The notes under the pieces: model-generated
The model's input: only the letters and a program-made list of their open reading frames with translations
Told to the model about the DNA's origin: nothing
The model's database searches: none
NCBI GenBank assembly: GCA_028289285.1
Contig: JANQRF010000007.1
Coordinates: forward strand, 1-64,000
DNA from: Alphaproteobacteria bacterium
GTDB lineage: Bacteria > Pseudomonadota > Alphaproteobacteria > Micavibrionales > Micavibrionaceae
Length of the DNA: 64,000 nt
Reading direction: 5' to 3'
Part shown: piece by piece, positions 32,697-41,768 of the stretch
How positions within the stretch are numbered: position 1 is the first letter of the stretch
How the letters are laid out: every line of letters begins with the position of its first letter
Position numbers and translations under genes: made by a program

Positions 32697-33719
32697 CTAG
32701 GAGGTGATATATACTTCTTTTCTATTTAAGGCTTCAATGGCCATAGGAAAATAATCTATTTGAAAGTTTTTATCGAATAACTCCGTTAGGATATGAGGAT
32801 CAAAAGTGGTTTTTAGGTCGTAATTATCATAAGAGATAAGCGAAATTTCTTTTACATCCAGCCCCTTTATAAAGCGCGCATAGTTTTTTACAATATTTTC
32901 CGGCATCTCTACGAATGAAGAAGCATTGTGGAAATGATCAATTGAGCCCTCAAGCTTTTCTATTTCCCAGGGCGGTATACAAATTATTTCCAGATCATCG
33001 TTGTCAGAAAAAGATATTGTGTCTTGCTTATATGTATCGGCATAATCCTTTACTGCTTCAGGATAAAAATACCGCAGATATTCTGTGCCAACAAAAATAT
33101 TTGGAACCACATCCAAGTAAATTACTTTTTTTACAGTGTTAAAATTATTTAAGAGAAAATGGACAAAGGCCCCGAAGCCTCCGCCAATTTCAAAGAACGA
33201 TCGGGTCTTTTCGAAATTAAATTTTGTTTCCAGGTGATTCAATCTGTTTGCCATATCGGCATAATGACAGGAATATTCTTTCTTATCTGACGTGAATTTT
33301 TGAATACAATCAAATGCCAACGAGTCTCCGAACTCATATTTATTCAATAAAAAATTAACCCGTTCACTATTTTGATAGGCTATAGATTGATGGGTTAGAA
33401 AATCATGAATGTAGCTTTTTGTTAAGTGGACCTGCTGCTCATGTATAGATTTTATAAACGGTAAACCGGTTAAAAACTGAAAGAGAAATCTTTGCTTCGT
33501 GTTGCATTCATTTCTCATATCTGATGTTAAGTTGTCAGTGAAGCTTGTTCCCACTCCAGTTTGAATACCTCTGAAGTTATTGATCCCAAATTTTCTAATT
33601 TGAGAATTTGTTTTTCTATTTTTATAGCTCCAATAGGGGCCGCTTGAGTATAAATCTCTTCTCGCTTTTTTTTCATCTTCGATCAGAAGATTTAATAAAT
33701 CTAAGGTCTTTTTTTGCAT
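32697..33719 (-). CDS. Putative sugar O-methyltransferase
   Basis: The 340-residue protein has a methyltransferase motif I (FFEIGGGFGAFVHFLLNNF, about residues 174-192) and matches the general pattern of putative sugar O-methyltransferases found in surface polysaccharide clusters. The start is taken as the ATG at 33719; the frame is open to a TTG at 33737. It is strongly AT-rich with frequent Asn, Phe, Ile and Lys, unlike glmS next to it. It probably modifies a surface glycan; glmS-glmU, which supply UDP-GlcNAc, lie immediately upstream. Confidence 0.75.
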   Translation of the reverse strand: MQKKTLDLLNLLIEDEKKARRDLYSSGPYWSYKNRKTNSQIRKFGINNFRGIQTGVGTSFTDNLTSDMRNECNTKQRFLFQFLTGLPFIKSIHEQQVHLTKSYIHDFLTHQSIAYQNSERVNFLLNKYEFGDSLAFDCIQKFTSDKKEYSCHYADMANRLNHLETKFNFEKTRSFFEIGGGFGAFVHFLLNNFNTVKKVIYLDVVPNIFVGTEYLRYFYPEAVKDYADTYKQDTISFSDNDDLEIICIPPWEIEKLEGSIDHFHNASSFVEMPENIVKNYARFIKGLDVKEISLISYDNYDLKTTFDPHILTELFDKNFQIDYFPMAIEALNRKEVYITS

Positions 33720-33774
33720 GGTGCCCAACCTAATCAATGAGGTTTATGAGTTCAAATGAATTTTATGAAGCTTG

Positions 33775-35604
33775 CTATTCAACCGTGACGGATTTTGCAA
33801 GATTACGGGGCTGGTCAACATCGGTGCCTTTGGCAACGGCCACGTGATAGGCCAGAAGCTGGACGGGAATGGAATAGAGAATCGGTGCGACAAAAGGATG
33901 AACATCGCCAAGTGCGATTGCCCAGACGGATTGGTCTTTGAGCTTTGTGCAGCCGGCCTCATCTGAAAAGAGAATCACCTTGCCGCCGCGGGCGACAACT
34001 TCCTGCACGTTAGAGGCCGTTTTTTCAAACAGGGCCTCATTTGCAGGGGCAACCACCACAACCGGCATATTTTCATCAATAAGCGCGATAGGACCGTGTT
34101 TCAGTTCACCTGCCGCGTAACCCTCGGCGTGAATATAGGAAATTTCTTTCAGCTTCAGGGCGCCTTCAAGCGCAATCGGGAACAGCGATCCGCGGCCGAG
34201 ATAGAGCATATCTTCTGCTTTGAAGATTTGTTTTGAAATTTCCTGGATAGCCTCATCATGTTCAAGAATATCCGCCGCTAATTTGGGCACGGCGCGTAGC
34301 GCGTTCGCATAAACGGCTTGCTGGGGGGCTGCGATGGTACCGCGTTTAAAGGCGAGAGCCAAAACAAGGCAGGCCAGTGTCGTGAGCTGCGTTGTGAATG
34401 CTTTGGTCGAGGCAACGCCGATCTCGGGGCCCGCCAGCGTGTGCAGCACCAGATCACTTTCGCGTTCAATCGTGCTTTCAATTGTATTGACGATCGATAA
34501 AACGGTCTGGCTTTCGCGTTTGCAGTATCGAAGTGCTTCGAGCGTATCGAGTGTTTCGCCTGACTGGGAGACAAAAATGGCCGCGCCGTCTTCCGGCATC
34601 GGCGCTTCGCGGTAACGGAATTCAGAGGCGATATCAATCTCGCACGGGATGCGTGCAATTTGTTCAAACCAGTATTTAGCCACGGTGCAGGCATAATAAG
34701 CCGTGCCGCAGGCAATCAGGGTCAGGCGCGGGGCTTTATCAAGCGTTTCAACGACATTGTCGGGCAGCGAAATATCGCCCGTCGACGGGTTGATGAAGCT
34801 GTTCAGCGTATCGCCGATCACGGCAGGCTGTTCGTAAATTTCTTTGAGCATGAAATGCGGGTATTCGCCTTTACCTGTCGTTGCGCCGCTTTGAGCGGTG
34901 ATACGGATCGGGCGATCGATATTCTCATTGGCAGCTGTGTAAATGCGGGCGCCGGAGGTGTTCATCTCCACCCGGTCGCCGTCTTCCAAAAAACAGATTT
35001 TCTGTGTGAGTGTGGCAAGCGCATAGGAATCAGAGCCAAGATACATTTCCCCGTCGCCATAGCCGACGGCAAGCGGTGTGCCTTGGCGCGCGCCGATCAT
35101 GAGATTTTCCTGATCGTTAAAAATGACGGCCACGGCGTAGGCGCCTTCCAAACGGTCAAGCGCCTTATTAGCGGCGGTGACGGGTTCTTCGCCCTGATTG
35201 ATGTAATGAGTGATGAGCTGGGCAATTACTTCGGAATCGGTATCCGTTTCAAAGCGCACCTGATGCGCTGCAAGCTCGTCTTTGATCTCCAGGTAATTTT
35301 CAATGATTCCGTTATGGACGATCGCGACTTTATCTGTTGCGTGCGGGTGCGCATTATTTTCGGTCGGACCGCCATGGGTTGCCCAACGCGTATGGCCGAT
35401 CCCGACCTTGCCGGATAGCGGTTCTTTTTTCAGGCGCTCTTCCAGATTGATGAGCTTTCCTTCGGCGCGGCGGCGGTCAATGCCCTGATCTGTTAACGTT
35501 GCAATCCCTGCGGAATCATATCCGCGATATTCAAGACGGCGCAGACCTTCGACCACACGCCCGGCTGCATCTTCTTGTCCTAAAATCCCGATAATCCCGC
35601 ACAT
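33775..35604 (-). CDS. glmS: Glutamine-fructose-6-phosphate aminotransferase (isomerizing)
   Basis: GlmS makes glucosamine-6-phosphate for peptidoglycan and LPS. The true start is MCGIIGILG at 35604, because Cys2 is the glutaminase nucleophile; the open frame extends upstream to 35850 through the end of glmU without meaning. The N-terminal domain shows HTRWATHGGPTENNAHPH, followed by two SIS domains (ACGTAYYACTVAKYWFE; LGRGSLFPIALEGALKLKE) and the C-terminal AKSVTVE. The 609-residue length is standard. It starts 1 base after the glmU stop, and GCAGGG at the end of glmU serves as ribosome site. Confidence 0.97.
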   Translation of the reverse strand: MCGIIGILGQEDAAGRVVEGLRRLEYRGYDSAGIATLTDQGIDRRRAEGKLINLEERLKKEPLSGKVGIGHTRWATHGGPTENNAHPHATDKVAIVHNGIIENYLEIKDELAAHQVRFETDTDSEVIAQLITHYINQGEEPVTAANKALDRLEGAYAVAVIFNDQENLMIGARQGTPLAVGYGDGEMYLGSDSYALATLTQKICFLEDGDRVEMNTSGARIYTAANENIDRPIRITAQSGATTGKGEYPHFMLKEIYEQPAVIGDTLNSFINPSTGDISLPDNVVETLDKAPRLTLIACGTAYYACTVAKYWFEQIARIPCEIDIASEFRYREAPMPEDGAAIFVSQSGETLDTLEALRYCKRESQTVLSIVNTIESTIERESDLVLHTLAGPEIGVASTKAFTTQLTTLACLVLALAFKRGTIAAPQQAVYANALRAVPKLAADILEHDEAIQEISKQIFKAEDMLYLGRGSLFPIALEGALKLKEISYIHAEGYAAGELKHGPIALIDENMPVVVVAPANEALFEKTASNVQEVVARGGKVILFSDEAGCTKLKDQSVWAIALGDVHPFVAPILYSIPVQLLAYHVAVAKGTDVDQPRNLAKSVTVE

Positions 35605-35605
35605 C

Positions 35606-36955
35606 TTACCCTGCTTTCTTTGCGTCCAGTCTTTTGCCGCGGTAAATCGCCGCCCAGCCATCGCGGTTTTCCTGCCGCGCACGGCCGATCGCCATCGCAT
35701 CGGCAGGCACGTTATCTGTGACGGCAGAGCCTGCGGCGACAATCGCCCCGTCTTCGATGGTAACGGGTGCAATAATTGTTGAATTAGTCCCGATAAAAGC
35801 GCCTGCGCCAATGATGGTTTTGTGTTTTTCAAATCCGTCATAATTGGCAATCACGGTGCCAGCTCCGATATTTGCATTTTCGCCGATGACGGCATCGCCA
35901 AGGTAAGACATATGTTTTGATTTTGCGCCATCTTCAACGGCGGATCTGTTCACTTCAATAAAGTTACCGATCACAGCTTTTGCACCAATAGAGGATTTTG
36001 GCCGGATACGGGCAAAGGGCCCGATTTCCGCGCCCTGTTTAATCTCCGCGCCTTCAATATGTGAGAAAGCATGAATGGTGACGTTATTTGCAATGGTCAC
36101 ACCTGGGCCGATAAAGACGTTCGGTTCGATTGTCACATCCTGCCCGATCTGTGTATCAAAAGACAGGAACACGCTGGCAGGGTCGGTGAGCGTTGCCCCG
36201 TTTTCCATGGCCTGCTTGCGCAAACGGGCTTGCAGTTTTGATTCAAGTTCGGCCAGCTGCGCACGGTCATTGACGCCAAGCGTTTCGTCCAAAGACGCCA
36301 GCGCGGATATTGTTTTTAAGTTTTGAGCCGTGGCCAGTTTAGGAAGATCAGTCAGGTAATATTCGCTTTGTGCGTTGTTGTTATCGATTTTGTCTATCAG
36401 ATCGAAAAGCTCTTTTGCCTTCCCGGCCATCACACCCGTCCAGCAGAGACCGATTTTTTTCTGTGCGGCGCTTGCATCTTTTTCTTCAATGATCTCTGTG
36501 ACAAATCCATCTGCGTTGGTGACCATCCGGCCGTAACCTGTCGGGTTGTCTGGTTCCATACCAAGAAAACCGAACGCGGCTTTGGCGTTTTCAATGTTCT
36601 TTAAAAAATGGGACAGCGTTTCTTTTGTATATAAAGGTCCGTCGCCATAAAGCACCAAAACCGTGCCATCAAAATTTTTGAGCTTATCCTGTGCGCATTG
36701 CACCGCATGGCCCGTGCCGAGCTGTTCGCTTTGAATGACGCAGTCATGCGGTTTCACGGCTTGCTGCGTTTCTGTCTGATCCGGCGCAATGACGGTGATA
36801 ATCTGCGCAGGGGAAAGGCTTTCAGCCGTTTCAAGCACCCAGTTAATCATCGGACGGCCTGCCAGAGGATGCATGACTTTGGGCAGGTCGGATTTCATCC
36901 GCGTGCCTTTGCCGGCGGCTAAAATCACAACAGTTATGTTTGAGGTCTTGCTCAT
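35606..36955 (-). CDS. glmU: Bifunctional UDP-GlcNAc pyrophosphorylase / glucosamine-1-phosphate N-acetyltransferase
   Basis: GlmU converts glucosamine-1-phosphate to UDP-GlcNAc. The uridylyltransferase domain begins VVILAAGKGTRMKSDLPKVMHPLAG; the C-terminal half is a left-handed beta-helix of hexapeptide repeats (VFIGPGVTIANNVTI and onward) with NFIEVNRSAVEDGAKSKHMSYLGDA split around residues 340-362. The length (449) is standard. It forms an operon with glmS, so both ends of UDP-GlcNAc synthesis are made together. glmM is not in the window. Confidence 0.97.
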   Translation of the reverse strand: MSKTSNITVVILAAGKGTRMKSDLPKVMHPLAGRPMINWVLETAESLSPAQIITVIAPDQTETQQAVKPHDCVIQSEQLGTGHAVQCAQDKLKNFDGTVLVLYGDGPLYTKETLSHFLKNIENAKAAFGFLGMEPDNPTGYGRMVTNADGFVTEIIEEKDASAAQKKIGLCWTGVMAGKAKELFDLIDKIDNNNAQSEYYLTDLPKLATAQNLKTISALASLDETLGVNDRAQLAELESKLQARLRKQAMENGATLTDPASVFLSFDTQIGQDVTIEPNVFIGPGVTIANNVTIHAFSHIEGAEIKQGAEIGPFARIRPKSSIGAKAVIGNFIEVNRSAVEDGAKSKHMSYLGDAVIGENANIGAGTVIANYDGFEKHKTIIGAGAFIGTNSTIIAPVTIEDGAIVAAGSAVTDNVPADAMAIGRARQENRDGWAAIYRGKRLDAKKAG

Positions 36956-37028
36956 TTAAATAGTTTTAAAACGGTGCGCGCGGCGCGCAAACTCACAGAA
37001 TATTGCGGCGCGTATCATCTTCATCATC

Positions 37029-37928
37029 CTAATCATCTTTCAGGGCAATCTGTGTCTGCCCGTTTTTATAGCCGGTCAAATGCATGAACAGCACACCGAA
37101 TTCCGTCCGGACGCGAATTTTGACCGGGACGGCCGGGCCGTGCTCGCTCATCTGCGCCATCCAGACGGTCGGCATGGTGCCTTGGTCGCGGCCCTGTTCC
37201 TGGATGGACATCCAGCCGCGCGGCTTTTTATGCCATTTGCCTGCAACCGGTTCGACTTCAACCGTGCATTCGATCGCCGGGCCCTGATAAACATTGTAGC
37301 GTGAAGAGGCCAGATCAAGCCGTGCCTGTTCTTTAAAAATCATTTTATAGCGGCGCTTGCCGTCAAAGACTTCATCACTGCCTTCGCATTTGCCGTTTTT
37401 GGCAATCGCATTCATCACGGCCAGTGTCGCCGTCAACGCATCTGTAGAGTTATCCGTAAGCTCTTTAGCTGGCTCCTGGCGTTGTAAAGGTTTGTCATGT
37501 TCCTTGATCGTATATTCTTTAAAACTTCCGTCTTTATTATAGAGATAGGTTTTGGTTTCCTCTTCATCGCGCCAGGTGGTGATAGAGCGATGTCTCTCAG
37601 GGCGCACCGATTTTGTTTTGGTATTATACCAGCCTTGCGTTTCAAAAATGCCGTGCCAGGGGGCAAGCTTGCCCAGAAAGCCGCGCGTATGCGCGCCAAG
37701 TTCCAGATCGTAACGCCCTTTTTCCCTGAGGTCGACATCCAGCTTTGCTTCGACCACGTGAAAACCGCCTGCATAGACGTCATATTCCATGATTTGCTGA
37801 TTTATATCCGCGGCCTGTACCGGAGCAGACATCAAGAAGAGCGCGCTAAGAATACTGGCCCACAAGTATGAGCTCTTTGCCGCCAAGCCCGGCTTTGAAT
37901 TTATAGATACCGTGTGCGCTGTGCTCAT
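37029..37928 (-). CDS. DUF3108 domain protein, exported
   Basis: The 299-residue protein has a signal peptide (about residues 19-40, SSYLWASILSALFLMSAPVQA split by the n-region) and a DUF3108 core (YDVYAGGFHVVEAKLDVDL, GFLGKLAPWHGIFETQGWY). Family members are periplasmic and of unknown function. The ATG at 37928 has a strong GGAGG 5 bases away. It therefore begins 83 bases inside the end of the FemAB-type gene, an unusually long overlap that looks genuine. Confidence 0.85.
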   Translation of the reverse strand: MSTAHTVSINSKPGLAAKSSYLWASILSALFLMSAPVQAADINQQIMEYDVYAGGFHVVEAKLDVDLREKGRYDLELGAHTRGFLGKLAPWHGIFETQGWYNTKTKSVRPERHRSITTWRDEEETKTYLYNKDGSFKEYTIKEHDKPLQRQEPAKELTDNSTDALTATLAVMNAIAKNGKCEGSDEVFDGKRRYKMIFKEQARLDLASSRYNVYQGPAIECTVEVEPVAGKWHKKPRGWMSIQEQGRDQGTMPTVWMAQMSEHGPAVPVKIRVRTEFGVLFMHLTGYKNGQTQIALKDD

Positions 37929-38796
37929 TATAGCCTCCTAAATCGAGCGTGGTGATGCCGCTTTCTTGTAACATAGGCAGCGCCTGCCAGAGAAGCAAAT
38001 GATGGGCGCCGTGACTGCGGCCTTCTTCATCGCTCCAGCCTGCCAGATAGGTCGCGCTGCGCCCGTGTTTGACCAGCAAAACCGCGCCGATGCAGCGTCC
38101 TTTTAGCATCGCCTGCCCGATTAGCATAGAACCACTTTGCGCCGAAATTTTGGCCAGAATATTCAGAAATTTCGGCGTCGGGCCGGGGTAGTTTTTAGCC
38201 GCTTTATCGGCGGCATAGGCGATTTTAAACTCCGGAAAGGCTGCGCCGGTATTGTCCCAGCGCGTTTCCAAAGGCCCGCGCTCAGCCTTATTTAAAATAT
38301 TGCGCCATTTTTGTTTCAGGTTTGCGCGCAAAGCTTCTTCATCAGGGGTTAAATCAACCAGCATGGTTTGATAACCGGGCTGCGTTTCTTTTTTAACAAA
38401 GCCTGCGCTTTGAATAATTTTATCTGCCGCCGGACTGTTTTCAATCTCCGGAATGATTCGCCGCGCGCGGCCAAAGCGCCGGGGAAATTGTTTGTTTAAT
38501 TCTTCGAAAAAAGCTTTGGTGTGCGCCGCCCCGCCATAACCTTCCAGCCAGAGCGGCCCGCGATCGACAATGAGTGTATGAACAGCTTTCCAAAACAGGC
38601 TGTTTTCAAAAGCAAGACACAGCCCGGCCGTTTGCCCGTCTATTTCAATCACGCCAAAGAGCGGGCGCTGCTGCGCATAAAGCCGCTGGGCAAGCGCATA
38701 TTCATAAGATTGCAGCAGATTAGATTGCAGGATTTGATAAAAAAGCCTCTGCCAGTCTTCCAGATCTTGGCTTTGCCAGTTAATGGTCAGTTTCAT
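37846..38796 (-). CDS. FemAB/GNAT-type peptidyltransferase-like protein
   Basis: The 316-residue protein matches FemA/FemB-like aminoacyltransferases with doubled GNAT folds: LKQKWRNILNKAERGPLE is the first-domain signature, and GRSATYLAGWSDEEGRSHGAHHLLLWQAL with LDLGGYNEHSAHGIYKFKAGLGG is the second. In Firmicutes such enzymes add amino acids to lipid II; in alphaproteobacteria the substrate is unclear. The gene lies between a PH-domain membrane protein (4-base overlap) and a DUF3108 protein (83-base overlap), suggesting an envelope operon. Confidence 0.82.
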   Translation of the reverse strand: MKLTINWQSQDLEDWQRLFYQILQSNLLQSYEYALAQRLYAQQRPLFGVIEIDGQTAGLCLAFENSLFWKAVHTLIVDRGPLWLEGYGGAAHTKAFFEELNKQFPRRFGRARRIIPEIENSPAADKIIQSAGFVKKETQPGYQTMLVDLTPDEEALRANLKQKWRNILNKAERGPLETRWDNTGAAFPEFKIAYAADKAAKNYPGPTPKFLNILAKISAQSGSMLIGQAMLKGRCIGAVLLVKHGRSATYLAGWSDEEGRSHGAHHLLLWQALPMLQESGITTLDLGGYNEHSAHGIYKFKAGLGGKELILVGQYS

Positions 38797-39392
38797 GCAG
38801 GATGCGCACGGCGTGGGCCGCCATCATCCGGCTCATTGCCGTTGCGGCCGATACCGCCGATAGAATCGATCAGGCGTGATTTGGCAACATGCATGGCTTT
38901 GAGGAAGCGGTAAGGTTTTTTGACAGCAGGTAAGCGTATATCGCCAATAAACCTGCAGTCAAAATGCAGTGTGCCATAGCGCAGGAACCTGCCAAGCAGA
39001 CCATGATTGATATGTTCGCCTTTGATTTCTTCAAGTTCAACTTCTTCAACTTCAACGAAAATCAACCCGGTTTTGTAAACAACCCGCCGTGAGGTAAGCG
39101 CCACTTCCGTGGCCCAGACTTTGATCAGGTGCATCAGGAAAATATACGCCCCGCCAACTGTAAACAGCCAGGTAATACCTGTGTTCTGAGCGTCCAGAGA
39201 CAGCCCGTCCAGTGTCCATCTATATAAAGGAATCGTATAGCCGACATATCTCCATAGGTAATGGTCAACGACACCACCGACTATCGCCAGACCAGTAAAC
39301 CAGAGCAGGCCTTGCACAATATAAATCCAGTGCAGGCGGGCAATGCCAATCAGGCGTTCATCCGGGCCAATGGTACGGGCGACAAAAGACAT
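38793..39392 (-). CDS. Membrane protein with bacterial PH domain (YdbS/bPH2-like)
   Basis: The 199-residue protein has two hydrophobic segments (about 23-45 and 70-92) followed by a bacterial PH domain (ATEVALTSRRVVYKTGLIFVEVEEVELEEIKGEHINHGLLGRF split over residues 95-138). The pattern T-S-R-R-V..K.G, then GLLGR, is typical of bPH2. A polar Gly-rich tail ends the protein. It is the first gene of the PH-FemAB-DUF3108 operon. Confidence 0.85.
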   Translation of the reverse strand: MSFVARTIGPDERLIGIARLHWIYIVQGLLWFTGLAIVGGVVDHYLWRYVGYTIPLYRWTLDGLSLDAQNTGITWLFTVGGAYIFLMHLIKVWATEVALTSRRVVYKTGLIFVEVEEVELEEIKGEHINHGLLGRFLRYGTLHFDCRFIGDIRLPAVKKPYRFLKAMHVAKSRLIDSIGGIGRNGNEPDDGGPRRAHPA

Positions 39393-39471
39393 AGCCAGAC
39401 CCTACGCCTGCGGTGCCTTTTTTGCAATCATCTTGCGCTTTGGTCAAAGCTCATGCACTCTTTTAAATAAT

Positions 39472-39915
39472 ATGATGCTGACACAACTTCTTATCGGCTG
39501 TTTTATGATTGGGGTCACGGTGATCATTCACGCCGTTTTCCTCGACCAGCTGGTCAAGTTCCTGGAGCAAATCGGCCCGCGCATCTATAGGGTCTTTTTC
39601 CGCTTTTGGAAAATCCCGCTCATGGCGATTACTGTTTTAATCGTCTTTCTCACTCATGTGCTTCAAATCTGGCTCTGGGCGATTTTGTTCTTTTACCTGG
39701 AGCCGGAAACCCTGCCGACCCTCGAATCGGCCCTGTATTTTTCCACCAGCGCTTTTACGACGGTGGGGTTTGGCGATATTTACCTGGATGAGGATTGGCG
39801 GCTTTTGAGCTCTTTTGAAGCGGCAAACGGCTTTATCCTGTTCGGCTGGAGCACGGCCTTCATCTTCGAGATCCTTTCAAGGCTTTATAAAGAAGATGAT
39901 ATTCGAAAAACCTGA
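39472..39915 (+). CDS. Two-helix potassium channel-like protein
   Basis: The 147-residue protein (start at the paired ATGs, 39472) has an N-terminal membrane helix, a second helix (about 49-78), a pore helix and the selectivity-filter pattern TTVGFGDIY (residues 96-104), then a last helix (about 115-138). This is the Ion_trans_2 plan; Phe replaces the usual Tyr in GYG, as in many bacterial channels. There is no RCK or cyclic-nucleotide domain. A frame extending to 39343 overlaps the divergent PH gene and is unlikely. Confidence 0.82.
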   Translation: MMLTQLLIGCFMIGVTVIIHAVFLDQLVKFLEQIGPRIYRVFFRFWKIPLMAITVLIVFLTHVLQIWLWAILFFYLEPETLPTLESALYFSTSAFTTVGFGDIYLDEDWRLLSSFEAANGFILFGWSTAFIFEILSRLYKEDDIRKT

Positions 39916-40069
39916 TATAAAATCAGGTCTCTACGCCATATCACATACATAAGTATGCGATCCGATTTAGAACCTTCTAATATTACATAATTTTATTGCA
40001 ATCATAAGTTAAATGGCTTAAACAAGGACCCTTTGGTAATATTGTGTCAAACATAAGGGGCACATTCAA

Positions 40070-41278
40070 ATGAACGAATACCCTACGCAAAAAGACTTTA
40101 ACCAAGCCGTAGATGCAGACACTATTCGTTTATTATCCCAGGCATCTCTGGAAGAAGCACAATCTAAAGAAGAGCGTTTGAGAGCCTTCTATCAAGATCC
40201 TTATGAAGATGGCTCTGAAAGATGGTTCATGCCTGAATTCGCTTTTGACTTTATGCGCGAGTATAAACCTCCGGGTAAAAAGCGAAAAGACAACCTTACA
40301 GAAGATGCTCTTCACGAGATCAATCCCTGTTTAAATATGAAGGGATATTTTAAAGGGAATATCCTTCCTCCGGCTGTAACATATCAAATTGTGGGTGGAC
40401 AAAGATTTGATCTGCCAAGAGAACAGCAACATATCCAGCTAATCTTTGCATTAGAGAAAATCCACGACCTTGATGAAGATTTCCCGGAAGTTTCTCCTGA
40501 TCTATTCGTTGAATATATGAGTGACAGGATCCTCAGCTGTCAGGAAATGCCGTCTCATGAAAGAGATTTATATATCGATATGATCGATCCATTGAAGCAG
40601 GGGTTGATCGCAATCACTTTAAACAGGAAAACCTATGCTGATGACGGTATAACAGAGATAGAAATCGAAACGCATCAAGGCGATCCGCATATATGTTTTG
40701 ATGAGCTTGAAAAGCTTTGGTTTGCCGGTGGTGTGAAAGGACCTGATAGATTATCAGGAACAATTCAACGATTTTCGCATATACCCAATCAGTTTCCGAT
40801 AGATGCTCAGATTGATTATGCAATTGATATACGCAGTTTATTTATGCATCGCTTGTTCCTAGAAACAATGGCAACACGTTATCCGCAGTTAAGTGAGTTT
40901 TTAAACATTGTAAATAGTCAGTTACGCGTGGCTTATGTTTGTTTTGATGCAATGGTTGGTCTTCATCCTGAAAATCCAAGAGAGCGTAGAAAGGGAAAAT
41001 ATAGTCCTCAAACAGCAAGAATAGATATTGCAAAATTCTTGCCGGACGCTTTTAAAGGATCAGAATTTATAGATAAAGACACTCTTATTTTTGATGAAAT
41101 GCTAAAAAGAATGGCAGCTGAGGCCTCCCATTATCTTGGCCCCAATTCTGTTCCCATATTACAGCCTTTAGTTGATCAGATGGAAGGTCAAATCAGGCCT
41201 TATCTTGAGGAGCTTAAAAATCCGACAGGGGAATTAAAAATAGGCCTTTCAAAGCGACAGCCTGTGGGCATGGACTAA
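40070..41278 (+). CDS. Unknown 402-residue soluble protein
   Basis: The frame is long, intact and AT-richer than its neighbours. The protein begins MNEYPTQKDFNQAVD, is acidic, has no signal peptide or membrane segment and shows no motif that I recognise. Helices dominate the C-terminal half. It stands alone with 150-bp AT-rich gaps on both sides, suggesting its own promoter. Being a lone, atypical, soluble protein in a genome with a type IVB system, it could be a substrate of that system, but nothing in the sequence shows it. Confidence 0.65.
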   Translation: MNEYPTQKDFNQAVDADTIRLLSQASLEEAQSKEERLRAFYQDPYEDGSERWFMPEFAFDFMREYKPPGKKRKDNLTEDALHEINPCLNMKGYFKGNILPPAVTYQIVGGQRFDLPREQQHIQLIFALEKIHDLDEDFPEVSPDLFVEYMSDRILSCQEMPSHERDLYIDMIDPLKQGLIAITLNRKTYADDGITEIEIETHQGDPHICFDELEKLWFAGGVKGPDRLSGTIQRFSHIPNQFPIDAQIDYAIDIRSLFMHRLFLETMATRYPQLSEFLNIVNSQLRVAYVCFDAMVGLHPENPRERRKGKYSPQTARIDIAKFLPDAFKGSEFIDKDTLIFDEMLKRMAAEASHYLGPNSVPILQPLVDQMEGQIRPYLEELKNPTGELKIGLSKRQPVGMD

Positions 41279-41434
41279 AAGCGGCATTATTTTTTATAAA
41301 ACACCTGCCTCTTTTCCGCCGTAAAAAATCTTCAAATTTCCAAATTTTTTTCATTCCGATGTAACAATCTGCGGGCTTAATCCGTATGTAAGGAAAACAC
41401 ACCCCTATTGCTCTTAAAGGAGAGGATATAAAAA

Positions 41435-41686
41435 ATGCCGTTAAAACTAAACGCACCGACAAATGATAATTATGAAGCCCATATCCCGGCGCTTTGGAAA
41501 TACGCCCAGCGCCTGTGCGGATCGAATGACTGCACGCGCACGCTGGTCAGTAATACGCTGGATGAAGCCCATCAAAAGCGCTGGAAGAAAAGCAAGCATT
41601 TATCGACCGAAGCCTGGCTGACGCTTTTAATGGTGCAGAAATTTTATGATACGCCCGCGCATATTCATGCCGGCCAGCTTCACTAA
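41435..41686 (+). CDS. Short sigma-70 region 2-like / PhyR-type sigma-like domain protein
   Basis: The 83-residue protein has the ECF region 2 rhythm: HIPALWKYAQRLCGSNDCTRTLVSNTLDEA, then AWLTLLMVQKFYD. Region 4 and any receiver domain are missing and the gene ends cleanly at a stop followed by a strong terminator. It could be a stand-alone sigma-like domain, similar to the sigma-mimic part of PhyR that sequesters NepR, or a relic of an ECF factor. AAAGGAGAGG precedes the start. GTAAC, 17 bases, CGTA (41361-41386) is close to an EcfG-type promoter (GGAAC, 16-17 bases, CGTT). Confidence 0.65.
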   Translation: MPLKLNAPTNDNYEAHIPALWKYAQRLCGSNDCTRTLVSNTLDEAHQKRWKKSKHLSTEAWLTLLMVQKFYDTPAHIHAGQLH

Positions 41687-41732
41687 AAGTTTATAGAGTA
41701 CTTCTTCATTTCATTCCCTGACCCTTGACCTC

Positions 41733-41768
41733 CCCCGTGCGGACTCAAAATTCGCACGGGGTTTTTTT
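41733..41768. terminator. Bidirectional terminator between the sigma-like gene and truA
   Basis: CCCCGTGCG (41733-41741) pairs with CGCACGGGG (41753-41761), followed by seven T. The plus-strand gene ends 47 bases before it. The truA stop lies in its T tract, so it serves mainly the plus strand. Confidence 0.88.

Noticed and set aside
35605..35850. 82-residue N-terminal extension of GlmS
   Set aside because: The glutaminase needs Cys at position 2 after Met removal, so MCGIIGILG is the start; the extension overlaps glmU out of frame.
39343..39471. N-terminal extension of the potassium channel-like protein
   Set aside because: It overlaps the divergent PH-domain gene and contains no membrane helix; paired ATGs at 39472 begin the first helix.
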